Assembly (NCBI GenBank): GCA_007751255.1
Contig: CP036296.1
Location: forward strand, 2,356,001-2,420,000
Direction: 5' to 3'
DNA: 64,000 nt
Source: Engelhardtia mirabilis
GTDB taxonomy: Bacteria > Planctomycetota > UBA1135 > GCA-002686595
Shown here: positions 49,235-57,551 of the stretch, in pieces
How positions within the stretch are numbered: position 1 is the stretch's first letter
Layout: each line of letters starts with the position of its first letter
Notes under the pieces: model-generated
What the model was told of the DNA's origin: nothing
Database searches by the model: none
The model's input: only the letters and a program-made list of their open reading frames with translations
Translations under genes and position numbers: made by a program

Positions 49235-51036
49235 GCGCTGGGCTCCAGGGTCGCGCTTTCGGCCGGGACGGGAACCGGGTCCTTGGCCGGTCGAACGAGG
49301 TGGGGGTAGGCGGCGAGCAGGCCCAGCCCGCAGCGGCGGGCGGAGCGCAGGCCGTCGTCGAGGCTGTTGACGATCGGCTCGCCCGCGTCGTTGAAGCTGG
49401 TGTTCACCAGGGCCGGGATGCCGGTGAGCGCGTGGAAGCGGGCAAGGACCCGATGCAGCAGCGGTCCGTCGCAGGGTCGCAGGCACTGCACCCGCGCCGA
49501 GCCGTCCACGTGGGTCACGGCCGCCAGGCGCCCGCGCCACGCCTTCCGGGTCGTGACCGTGGCCAGCATGTGCCGCTCGAGCTCGCGCCCGGGGCACAGG
49601 CCCTCGAACAGCTCCTCGGCCCACTCGTCCAGGACCACCGGGGCGAAGGGCCGGAAGTCCTCGCGGTGCTTGACCATCCGGTTGAGCCTGCGCTGCTGCC
49701 CGGGCGAATCCGGGCGGGCCAGGATGCTGCGCGCTCCGAGCGCCCGCGGACCCCACTCGGCGCCGCCCTGCATCCAGCCCACCACCTCGTCGTCCGCGAG
49801 GGCCTGGGCGACGTGCTCGACGAACTCGTCCTCGCTCTGCGTTCGCTGGAACGAGTCGGAGCCCGAGTCGGAGCCCGAATCGTCGAACGTCAGCCCCGCG
49901 AACTCCGCGCTAGACACGTCCAAGCCCAGGAAGGGGCTGAACGCTCCAGCCGGTCGGTAGATGCCGTGGCTGGCGCAATAGGCCAGGGCCGCTCCCAGGG
50001 CGCCGCCCGCGTCACCTGACGCCGGGTGGATGAGCAGGCGCGAGAAGGGACCTTCCCGCGCCAGCTTGCCGTTGGCGACGCAGTTCAGCGCCACACCGCC
50101 GGCATAGCAGAGCACCGACTCCCCGGTCAGCTCCCGCGCGCGCTCGAACAGGCGCAGGAGCTCCTCTTCGAGCACCACTTGGAGCGACGCCGCGATGTCC
50201 GCGCAGCGCTGGAACTCGGTGCCCTCGCGCCCCAGCCGCAGTGGACGGCCAGGATTGCGAGGCGGGCCCAGGAGACGCTCGAGCTCCGCCGACCAGCCGC
50301 GAGTGACCGAGCGGTCGTGGCTGAAGTAGCGCAGGTCCAACTCGAACAGCCCATCGTCCGGGTGCCGGATCAGCTGCCGCAACTCCGGTACGAAGCGCGG
50401 CTGGCCGTAGGGCGCCAGGCCCATCACCTTGTACTCGCCCTCGTTGACGCGAAAGCCGAGGAAGGCGGTCAGGGCCGAGTACAGCAGGCCCAGGGAGTGG
50501 GGGAAGTCGACGGACCCGAAGACGTCGTAGACCATGGCCCCCTCGGCGCGCGACAGGCGACCCAGGGTCGTCGAGGTCCACTCGCCCACGCCGTCCACCA
50601 CCAGCGTCGCCGCCGAGGGCACGTCGTGGGTCAGGAACGCCGCGGCGGCGTGGGACAGGTGGTGGTCGGAGAAACGCACCCTGTCGAGCGGGACTCCGAG
50701 GGCCTTGGCGATCTCGCTCTTGATCCAGAGCTTGCTCTCGAACCAGGAGTGCAGGGCGCCCTTGAAGGCGCGGAACCCGCCCGGCGCGTTGGCGAGGGAC
50801 GTCGAGACGATGCGATAGAACTTGCGGAAGGGCTTCTCGTAGAAGACCACCGCGTCCAAGTCGGTGGCTTCGATGCCGCCTCTTTCCAAGCAGAACGACG
50901 CCGCGCGGATCGGCAGGCTCGAATCGCCCTTGCGCCGGGAGAAGCGCTCCTCCTGGGACGCGGCAATCGGGCGACCGTCGATCACGAGGGCTGCTGCCGA
51001 GTCGTGGAAGTGGGAGGAGAGACCGAGGACTTTCAA
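49231..51036 (-). CDS. NodU/CmcH-type O-carbamoyltransferase
   Basis: A 601-aa enzyme that transfers a carbamoyl group from carbamoyl phosphate to a hydroxyl, via a carbamoyl-adenylate. TTG 51036 is supported by GGAG six bases upstream. The N-terminal Kae1-like domain has GLSSHFHDSAAALVIDG, EERFSRRKGD, SDHHLSHAAAAFLTHD (metal-binding His), VDGVGEWTSTT and CYAGGVALNCVANGKL. The C-terminal domain has QGGAEWGPRALGARSILA, VKHREDFRPFAPVVL and PALVNTSFNDAGEPIV. The substrate is probably a surface sugar, given the neighbouring DUF5989 and SGNH genes. A Ser/Asp-rich repeat (DSGSDSGSDSF) lies in the middle. Confidence 0.9.
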   Translation of the reverse strand: MKVLGLSSHFHDSAAALVIDGRPIAASQEERFSRRKGDSSLPIRAASFCLERGGIEATDLDAVVFYEKPFRKFYRIVSTSLANAPGGFRAFKGALHSWFESKLWIKSEIAKALGVPLDRVRFSDHHLSHAAAAFLTHDVPSAATLVVDGVGEWTSTTLGRLSRAEGAMVYDVFGSVDFPHSLGLLYSALTAFLGFRVNEGEYKVMGLAPYGQPRFVPELRQLIRHPDDGLFELDLRYFSHDRSVTRGWSAELERLLGPPRNPGRPLRLGREGTEFQRCADIAASLQVVLEEELLRLFERARELTGESVLCYAGGVALNCVANGKLAREGPFSRLLIHPASGDAGGALGAALAYCASHGIYRPAGAFSPFLGLDVSSAEFAGLTFDDSGSDSGSDSFQRTQSEDEFVEHVAQALADDEVVGWMQGGAEWGPRALGARSILARPDSPGQQRRLNRMVKHREDFRPFAPVVLDEWAEELFEGLCPGRELERHMLATVTTRKAWRGRLAAVTHVDGSARVQCLRPCDGPLLHRVLARFHALTGIPALVNTSFNDAGEPIVNSLDDGLRSARRCGLGLLAAYPHLVRPAKDPVPVPAESATLEPSA

Positions 51037-51049
51037 AGACGGCTCCGGG

Positions 51050-51853
51050 CTACTGCTCGGCCCAATAGGTCGAGTCGAGCTGAACGCGCTGGGGCGCCAC
51101 CGGCCCGTCTGTTTCTGTTCGGCGTAAGCGGTCGCGACGGGCGAGACCCAAGAGTCGCAGGCCGAAACCATAGGGCGTGACGAGCAAGAAATAGAACAGG
51201 CTGCCCATCACCGCCGAGCCACCGACCTGGATCAGCTTCGAGAGGTCGACGAGGTCTTGCCGCGCGATGTAGACAGCCACGCGTGCGGCGCCCCTGATGC
51301 GCGCCAGGGGCGCGCGGCGAAACTCGCGCCAAGCGTAGTGCAGCGAATAGGCCACGTGCCGCTTCTCGTCCACGAGCACGCTGGGGATCCAGGTTCGGCA
51401 GCGCTCGTCGTAGCGGTTGAGCCACTGGTAGAGCTTGAACTGGATCACCGCCCGACTCTCCGACAGGAAGATGTAGAGCATGTAGTCCCCGAGCTCGGGC
51501 AGGCGCCGGTTGGGCGCGGCCTCCTGCTCCGCGGACCAGCGCACCGATCGACGATCGGGCTGCTCGACGCCATCGGGGTCACCGAAGTTGACGCCGTTGT
51601 TGTGCGAGGCCGTATAGGGCGCAACCCGCTGGGCCCACTCCTTGAAGATCTTGTAGTGGCGGCCCTCGTCGCTGGCGTGGCGCTCCATGGCCTCGCGCAC
51701 CTCGCCCTCCTGCCGCCGCGCCACGGCACCGATGTCGTAGCTGGTGTACAGCTCCGTGTACGCGAACTTCAGTAGCTGACGACTGAAGCGCGGTTTCGAC
51801 AAAACCACAGCGGGCGAAATCAACCCAGCAATGAACTCTCGGATGTAGATCAT
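51050..51853 (-). CDS. Ferritin-like di-iron protein
   Basis: A helical protein of 267 aa. ATG 51853 is preferred; a longer frame upstream has no conservation. Two helices carry carboxylate/His pairs expected of a ferritin-like di-iron centre: RHASDEGRHYKIF (E63, H66) and VLVDEKRHVAYSLHY. A hydrophobic C-terminal segment (VGGSAVMGSLFYFLLVTPYG) suggests membrane association. It lies 13 bases upstream of the carbamoyltransferase gene in one operon. It may be an oxidase or hydroxylase acting on a lipid or glycan; the reaction is not predictable from sequence. Confidence 0.7.
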   Translation of the reverse strand: MIYIREFIAGLISPAVVLSKPRFSRQLLKFAYTELYTSYDIGAVARRQEGEVREAMERHASDEGRHYKIFKEWAQRVAPYTASHNNGVNFGDPDGVEQPDRRSVRWSAEQEAAPNRRLPELGDYMLYIFLSESRAVIQFKLYQWLNRYDERCRTWIPSVLVDEKRHVAYSLHYAWREFRRAPLARIRGAARVAVYIARQDLVDLSKLIQVGGSAVMGSLFYFLLVTPYGFGLRLLGLARRDRLRRTETDGPVAPQRVQLDSTYWAEQ

Positions 51854-52012
51854 GGCGAGCGCCTCGTGTGCCCGGACCGGGCGGGGGGCCCGGACTGCGA
51901 GTTGGGCCATCCTAGGGGCGGCAGAGCGGTCCGTGTAGGGGTGGCCGTGAAGTCCCACGAGGACTCGAATTTCGGGCAAAACCCACCGCGCGCCGATGGC
52001 GAGCGTTGGTCT

Positions 52013-52018
52013 AGGGTG
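52013..52018 (+). promoter_or_regulatory. Possible -10 element before the radical SAM gene
   Basis: TAGGGT ends eight bases before ATG 52027, matching a leaderless layout. The region 51854-52026 lies between divergent genes and must hold both promoters; no -35 is obvious. Confidence 0.35.
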
Positions 52019-52026
52019 GGGCTTCG

Positions 52027-53253
52027 ATGAGCGGCAAGATCCCTAATCCCAGGCGGCTTTCGGGCCGGCTGCTCAATCGGTTGGAGTCCAGGCTGGGGCG
52101 CGAGCGACTCCATTCCAAGCCGGTTGCCGTCGATGTCGTGTTGACCAAGGCCTGCAACCTGGCTTGCAGCTTCTGCCGCGACTACGAGCTGGTCGGTGCC
52201 AAGCGCATGACCGTCGAAGGCATGGAACTCCTGGCGGCGGAGCTGTTCCCCAATGCCGCCTGGGTCAACATCTGCTCCGGTGGCGAGCCCTACCTGCACA
52301 AGGGCTTGGAACACCTGCTGCTCCTGGCCCAGGGGCACGGGGCCCAGCGTTGGGTGCTCTCCAACGGCATGCTGCTGGAGGGTCAGCGCATGCAGTCCAT
52401 CGTCGAGCGGGACCTGATCACGCTCCACGGCTTCTCGGTCGACGGTATCCGTGCAGACACCGTGGAGTCGATTCGAACCGGCGCCGAGCTGCCGCGCATC
52501 CTCGCCAACATCGAGCGCTACCTGCGGCTCGGCGAGCAGATCCACGGCCGTCGCTCGCGGGTGGTGATCCGCTACGCGCTGATGCGGCGCAACGTCGACC
52601 AGTTGGCGCAGGCCGTGCGCTACTGGGGCGAACGCGGAGTCGAGCGCATCGACGCGGGCTACCTGGCCCTGGCCAACGGGATCGATCGCAACGAGAGCCT
52701 GTTCTTCCACCAGGACCACATGCGGCGCGCCTTCGACGGGGCCCGCGCGGTGGCCGAGGACTATCCCGAGACCGAGCTGCGCCTGCCCCCGACGGTGGAG
52801 GAGGACCGTGCCCGGCGTGACTCGCCCAAGGCCTGCCGCGCGCCCTGGGAGTTCGTGATGATCGACGCGAGCGGTGCGGTGCTGCCGTGCTACCGCGCCT
52901 TCGAGGCGATCCAGATGGGGCACGTGCTCGGCTCCGAGGCGCGGCCGTTCAACGAGATTTGGAACGGACCCCTGTACCGCGAGCTGCGCCGGAACGTCAA
53001 CGTCGATCGCGACACCGGAGACCCCGCCGCGCCGAACCGCAAGGGCTATGGCTACTGCCGTGTGTGCGAGAACCGCTTCGGTTGGAGCTCGATCGAGCCC
53101 CACCTGGGCGACGACACGTGGCAGCGGACGGCCATGGGCGAGGGGGGCCAGGCCATCGACCACCGACGCCAGGGATTCAGGGACTGGTCACCCGAGGCCA
53201 GGCCCGCTGGCGGGCCGATCGACGGCCAGCGGGATGGAGAGCAGCGCGCCTGA
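52027..53253 (+). CDS. Radical SAM/SPASM-type enzyme
   Basis: A 408-aa radical SAM protein. The iron-sulfur cluster motif is CNLACSFC (Cys 43, 47, 50), and the SAM-binding GGE appears in CSGGEPYLHKG. A C-terminal SPASM-like region has further cysteines: CRAPWEFVMI, VLPCYRAF and YCRVCENRFG. Members of this group mature peptides or modify sugars and lipids. The gene is divergent from the ferritin-like and carbamoyltransferase genes and followed by an SGNH hydrolase. No small precursor peptide was seen nearby, so a glycan or lipid target is more likely than a RiPP. Confidence 0.87.
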   Translation: MSGKIPNPRRLSGRLLNRLESRLGRERLHSKPVAVDVVLTKACNLACSFCRDYELVGAKRMTVEGMELLAAELFPNAAWVNICSGGEPYLHKGLEHLLLLAQGHGAQRWVLSNGMLLEGQRMQSIVERDLITLHGFSVDGIRADTVESIRTGAELPRILANIERYLRLGEQIHGRRSRVVIRYALMRRNVDQLAQAVRYWGERGVERIDAGYLALANGIDRNESLFFHQDHMRRAFDGARAVAEDYPETELRLPPTVEEDRARRDSPKACRAPWEFVMIDASGAVLPCYRAFEAIQMGHVLGSEARPFNEIWNGPLYRELRRNVNVDRDTGDPAAPNRKGYGYCRVCENRFGWSSIEPHLGDDTWQRTAMGEGGQAIDHRRQGFRDWSPEARPAGGPIDGQRDGEQRA

Positions 53254-53292
53254 GGCGCGCGCGGTCGAGGGCGGCCGCCGACGGGAGCATCG

Positions 53293-54375
53293 ATGCGTAG
53301 ACGGACCTTCTTCCTGACCCTGGCGGCGATCTTCGTAGGTGGTCTCGGCGCCGCCGAGTGGGTCGTGCGCCTGCGGGCCCATTCGATCTACGGCGAGTAC
53401 CTGGACATCTACGAGATCCACGAGCGCCTGCCGGAGCTGGACCTGATTCGTCCCCTGCCGAACCTGGACGTCGTGTTCGGCAAGCGCAGCCGCATCGAGA
53501 CCGACTCCCACGGCTTCCGCAGCCCGGAGCTGGCCGAGCCCAAGCCGGGAGGGAGCCTGCGCCTGGCCTTCGTGGGCGGATCGACCACCTTCTGCGCCCA
53601 GGCCGAGACGAACTCCGGCACCTGGCCGGCGCGGGTCGTCGAGGGGCTGGGCGAGCGCTTTCCCGAGGTCCAATGGGAGTACCTGAACGCGGGCGTGACG
53701 GGCTACCGCACCGTCGACTCGCGCACGAACATGGCCCGGCGCATCGCGCCCCTGGAGCCGGACGTGGTCGTGATCTACCACGCCACCAACGACCTGGCCG
53801 TGGACAGTCGACCACTGGCGGTGGACGCGGGGCTGGTGGACGAGGTCGAGCCGCGGCCGCCGTCGGGGCCGTCGCTCCTGTGGAACCTGGTGGTGAAGAA
53901 CCTGCGCTACATGGCGGCCCAGGAGGCAGGTCGCGACGATGGGCGCAAGTTGAGCTACGACGCGGGTGAGTTGGCGCGCACATTCCACGGCCACCTGCTG
54001 GAACTGGTGCGGGAGTGCCAGCGATCGGCAGACCTGGTCGTGCTGGTGACCTTCAGCCAGAAGGTCCGCCGGGACCAGCCGCGCGAAGACCAACTCGAGA
54101 ACCTGCAGCAGGCTTTCACCTTCATGCCCTACTTGAGCGTCGAGGGCATCCTCGAGGGCTACGAGGCCTTCAACGCCACGATCCGCGCGGTGGCCGCCGA
54201 GACGGGCGCGCTCTTGATCGAGGGCGAGGCGTCGATCCCCGGCGATGACGCGCACTTCATCGACTCCGTGCACTTCACCGCCCTGGGCTGCGAAGCGATG
54301 GCCCAGCGGGTGCTCAGGGGTTTGAGCGAGTCCGGGGCTCTGTCTGCGCTCGCATCCGAAGCCGCGCGCCGCTGA
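53293..54375 (+). CDS. SGNH/GDSL hydrolase, membrane-anchored
   Basis: A 360-aa esterase-fold protein with an N-terminal membrane segment (TFFLTLAAIFVGGLGAAEW). SGNH blocks: VGGSTTF (Ser), NAGVTGY (Gly), HATND (Asn) and DSVHFT (Asp-His). Such proteins remove or transfer acyl groups on extracellular glycans. In Planctomycetota similar genes often lie near carbamoyltransferases. It follows the radical SAM gene by 39 bases. It belongs with the surface-modification neighbourhood of this region. Confidence 0.83.
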   Translation: MRRRTFFLTLAAIFVGGLGAAEWVVRLRAHSIYGEYLDIYEIHERLPELDLIRPLPNLDVVFGKRSRIETDSHGFRSPELAEPKPGGSLRLAFVGGSTTFCAQAETNSGTWPARVVEGLGERFPEVQWEYLNAGVTGYRTVDSRTNMARRIAPLEPDVVVIYHATNDLAVDSRPLAVDAGLVDEVEPRPPSGPSLLWNLVVKNLRYMAAQEAGRDDGRKLSYDAGELARTFHGHLLELVRECQRSADLVVLVTFSQKVRRDQPREDQLENLQQAFTFMPYLSVEGILEGYEAFNATIRAVAAETGALLIEGEASIPGDDAHFIDSVHFTALGCEAMAQRVLRGLSESGALSALASEAARR

Positions 54376-54383
54376 CGGCCGGC

Positions 54384-55103
54384 CTAGCGCTTCCGCACGG
54401 TCGCGCCGATGTAGACGCCGCCCGGGTGAATCGGGTTGGCGAAGTACCGTTCGACCTGATCGGGCGTCAGCACCTGCCCCAACTCGTCCACGAACGTCTC
54501 CTTGTCGGCCCTGGCCCTGTCCGCGAGGACCTCCTTGTCGACCCGGTCACGCCACAGTCGCGCCTGGTCTTCCTCGCGCGCGACCTTGGCATGCAGGACC
54601 GATGCCAGCCTCTCGGCCTGGTCCGAGGTGATGCCCAGGTCCTCTGCGAGGCGGGGCATGACCGTCTCGATCGTCGAGCGCTCCGCAGCGAGTCGGGAGA
54701 GCCACTTCTCCACGCCCTCTTCGTGCTCGAGCTCCTCGATCGCCGCGGCCACGCGCTCCCGGAAGCGCGCGGGATCCGCAGCTCCGTCGGTCGTTCCTGC
54801 ATCGCGCTCGGTCAGGGCAGCCAAGAGCTCCGCGCGCAGGGCGTCGAGATCTTCGCTCGACGCGGCGTCCGGGGAGACGGCGACGCGGGCGCTGCTCACT
54901 GGGCGCAACTCGAGGGCGTCGAGCCGCTCGCGGAGGTCGCGATTCTCCGCGGCGAGTTGGTTGACGCGATCGAGCAGAAGGGGCTCCGGCACGGCAACGG
55001 CTTGATCGAGCGTGCGGACGGGAGAGGGGCGCAGGAGCGTCAGCGCCAGTGCGGCGCCGCCGAGGGCCATGGCGAGGGCGGATGCAGCGTGGGAAGGGTT
55101 CAT
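54384..55103 (-). CDS. Exported coiled-coil protein, CpxP/Spy-like helical
   Basis: A 239-aa protein with an N-terminal signal or anchor (ASALAMALGGAALALTLL). Residues 45-70 are a coiled coil (DRVNQLAAENRDLRERLDAL). Residues about 110-225 are helical and charged, with repeated Glu/Arg/Leu pattern (RFRERVAAAIEELEHEEGVE, VDKEVLADRARADKETFVDELG) reminiscent of CpxP/Spy-type periplasmic chaperones. LTPDQVERY near the end matches the small helix motif of such proteins. No family assignment is certain. Confidence 0.6.
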   Translation of the reverse strand: MNPSHAASALAMALGGAALALTLLRPSPVRTLDQAVAVPEPLLLDRVNQLAAENRDLRERLDALELRPVSSARVAVSPDAASSEDLDALRAELLAALTERDAGTTDGAADPARFRERVAAAIEELEHEEGVEKWLSRLAAERSTIETVMPRLAEDLGITSDQAERLASVLHAKVAREEDQARLWRDRVDKEVLADRARADKETFVDELGQVLTPDQVERYFANPIHPGGVYIGATVRKR

Positions 55104-55139
55104 CAGCCTGCTCAGTCGTGTGGGCGCACGGCCGGGCCT

Positions 55140-56177
55140 CTAGACCTCGACCCCCAGCATCAGGCACTGTAGCCCCGAGCCGATCCCCAGCAACGCCACC
55201 CGCTGCCCCGCCACGATGTGCCCCGCCTCGCGCGCCAGGGCGTAGGTCGCCGGAAGGGACACCGAGCCGATGTTTCCGAGCACCTCGACCGTCGGCCAGT
55301 CGAGCTGCGGATCGACGCCGATCGAGCCCAGCAGTGCGCGCCGGTGGGCGACGCCCACCTGGTGGGTCACGATGCGGTCCACGTCGCTCGCCGACCACTC
55401 GAGCTCCTCGAGGAACCGTGGCCAGGTCTCCGCCGCCAGGGCGCATCCGGCCACGAGCAGCGCCTCGCTGTCGGTTTCCATCAGCGGACCGCTCGCGCCC
55501 TCCACCCGGTCACCGCGGCAGAGGTGGTTGTGCTCGGTCGCCGCGCGCAGGAGGCCACCGCGCAGGCGCGCGCCGTCCGGGGCCAGGTCGGCGTGGCACA
55601 GCACCGCCGCCGCACCCCCGGAGCCGATGGTGAGCGAAGCGAAGGCGCGCTTGAGCTCCGCCTTGCCCACGGACTCGGCCCCGAGCAACTGTTCGATCGT
55701 GGCTTCCACCAGCGGCCCCCCGTCCTCACCGGCCACCACCAGCGCCGCCTCGAGGTCGCCGCGCTCGATCTGGCCCGCCGCCACCGTCATCGCGTGGGCG
55801 AAGCCCAGGCAGGCGTTGGACAGATCGAAGGCGGCGCAGTGGTGGGCCAGTCCCAGAGCAGCGTGGACCACGGTGGCCGTGGCTGGCTCCATGAAGTCGC
55901 GGCAGACAGCCGAGTGCACCACCAGACCGATTCGAGCGGGGTCGATCCCCGCCTCGCCCAGGGCCCGCCGGGCGGCCGCGATCGAAGCGTCGCTGGGCAG
56001 TGTCCCCGGATCCCAGAAGCGTCGCTCGCGGATGCCGCTCATCAGCTCCAGGCGCCCGACGCGCAGCCTCAGCGCCTCGTAGACCGGGCTCAGCCGCTGC
56101 TCGAGCTCCTCGGACGTGACCACCCGTTCGGGCAGGGCCGGGGCCAAGGCGGCGATACGTACGTCGCGGAAGCGCAT
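55140..56177 (-). CDS. oleA: Head-to-head condensing enzyme OleA
   Basis: A thiolase-superfamily enzyme (345 aa) that joins two acyl-CoAs in a non-decarboxylative Claisen condensation to a beta-keto acid, the first step of long-chain olefin synthesis. The catalytic Cys is residue 123 in FDLSNACLGFA. His lies in THQVGVAHRRAL and Asn in LGNIGSVSLPATYALA. N-terminal PERVVTSEELEQRLSPVYEA and LELMSGIRERRFWDPG are close to known OleA. The other ole genes are about 13 kb away on the same strand. It diverges from dinB with a 57-base shared promoter region. Confidence 0.88.
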   Translation of the reverse strand: MRFRDVRIAALAPALPERVVTSEELEQRLSPVYEALRLRVGRLELMSGIRERRFWDPGTLPSDASIAAARRALGEAGIDPARIGLVVHSAVCRDFMEPATATVVHAALGLAHHCAAFDLSNACLGFAHAMTVAAGQIERGDLEAALVVAGEDGGPLVEATIEQLLGAESVGKAELKRAFASLTIGSGGAAAVLCHADLAPDGARLRGGLLRAATEHNHLCRGDRVEGASGPLMETDSEALLVAGCALAAETWPRFLEELEWSASDVDRIVTHQVGVAHRRALLGSIGVDPQLDWPTVEVLGNIGSVSLPATYALAREAGHIVAGQRVALLGIGSGLQCLMLGVEV

Positions 56178-56234
56178 GGGGGCGTTAGCTTACCCGGTTC
56201 CGCAGGGGAGATTCCCCAGCCGCGACCACCCCCC

Positions 56235-57467
56235 ATGACTGCCGCCGCACCGGATCCCAAGATCCTCCACGTCGACATGGACGCCTTCTATGCGTCGGTG
56301 GAGATCCGCGATCGGCCCGAGCTGGCCGACCGGCCGGTGGCGGTGGGGGGCACGGCCGAGGGCCGCGGGGTGATCTCCGCCGCCAACTACCCGGCGCGCG
56401 AGTACGGCGTGCGCTCGGCCCTGCCCACGGCGCGCGCCTTGCAGCTGTGTCCGGAGTTGGTGCTGCTGCCGCCGGACTTCGACAAGTACACGACCGTCAG
56501 CCGCGAGATCATGCGGATCTTCCGCAGCTACACGCCGCTGGTCGAACCCCTCTCCCTCGACGAGGCCTTCCTCGACGTGTCCGGCTGCGAGCGGCTGCAC
56601 GGCAATGCCGAGACCATCGGACGCAAGATCCGCTCGGACATCCTGCGCGAGACAGGCTTGGTCGCCTCGATCGGCGTGGCCCCGACCAAGTTCCTGGCCA
56701 AGCTCGCCTCCGACCTCGACAAGCCCGACGGCTTCCGCGTGATCCGCGGGCCGGAGCTGCGCGAGGTGCTCGACCCCCTGCCGGTCTCCAAGATCTTCGG
56801 CGTGGGCGAGCGCACGGCCAAGCGCCTCGAGTCCATGGGCGTGACCACCATCGGCCAGCTCGCGTCGAAGTCGCGCGACGAGGTCAAGGCGACCTTCGGC
56901 GCGACCGGCACGTGGATCCACGACCTGGCCCACGGCATCGACGACCGGCGGGTGACGCCCAACCGGGTCGAGAAGAGCCACGGCAAGGAGCGCACCTTCC
57001 CCGAGGACGTCACGGACCGCGAGCTGCTGCGACGCTGCCTGTACGACTTCGCCGAGGAGGTCGCCTACGACCTGCGCGACCGCGGCCTGCGCGGCAAGAC
57101 GGTCTCGGTCAAGGCGCGCTTCTGGAACTTCAAGACGGTCACGCGCTCCAAGACCCTCGACTTCCCGACCAACCTGGGCCCGCGCATCTTCGCCACCGCG
57201 CGGGAGCTGCTCGAGCGCGTCCCGGCCGGGCCCCTGCGCCTGCTCGGCGTACAAGTCTCGAACCTCGAGGACGTGCGGACCCCGGTGCAGACCGGATTGT
57301 TCGACGACGGGGCCGCTTTCCAGGCGCCGCGGGAGGACACCCGCCTGGGCCGCGCCACGGAGGGCGTCGACCAGTTGCGGCGGCGCTTCGGCCGCGACGT
57401 GGTCAGGCCCGCCAGCTTGATCGACGCGCCCGACGAGCGGCGAGGATCGCGCGACCCGCGCCCCTGA
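56235..57467 (+). CDS. dinB: DNA polymerase IV
   Basis: A Y-family translesion polymerase of 410 aa, starting at ATG 56235. Catalytic carboxylates are in ILHVDMDAFYASVE and EPLSLDEAFLDVSG. VGGTAEGRGVISAANYPARE is the steric-gate region; SIGVAPTKFLAKLASDLDKPDG and FGVGERTAKRLESMGV are the palm and helix-hairpin-helix signatures. The little-finger domain spans about residues 245-355. The C-terminus (LFDDGA) resembles a clamp-binding motif Q-T-G-L-F. It is isolated from other repair genes and diverges from oleA. Confidence 0.95.
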   Translation: MTAAAPDPKILHVDMDAFYASVEIRDRPELADRPVAVGGTAEGRGVISAANYPAREYGVRSALPTARALQLCPELVLLPPDFDKYTTVSREIMRIFRSYTPLVEPLSLDEAFLDVSGCERLHGNAETIGRKIRSDILRETGLVASIGVAPTKFLAKLASDLDKPDGFRVIRGPELREVLDPLPVSKIFGVGERTAKRLESMGVTTIGQLASKSRDEVKATFGATGTWIHDLAHGIDDRRVTPNRVEKSHGKERTFPEDVTDRELLRRCLYDFAEEVAYDLRDRGLRGKTVSVKARFWNFKTVTRSKTLDFPTNLGPRIFATARELLERVPAGPLRLLGVQVSNLEDVRTPVQTGLFDDGAAFQAPREDTRLGRATEGVDQLRRRFGRDVVRPASLIDAPDERRGSRDPRP

Positions 57468-57551
57468 CCTTCCGCGGCGCAGAGTACCTTCTAGCCTCCC
57501 GCAGACTGCCGAGGCGCGCTTGCCCCGGCCGCGAGGGCGCGAGAACCAGCG

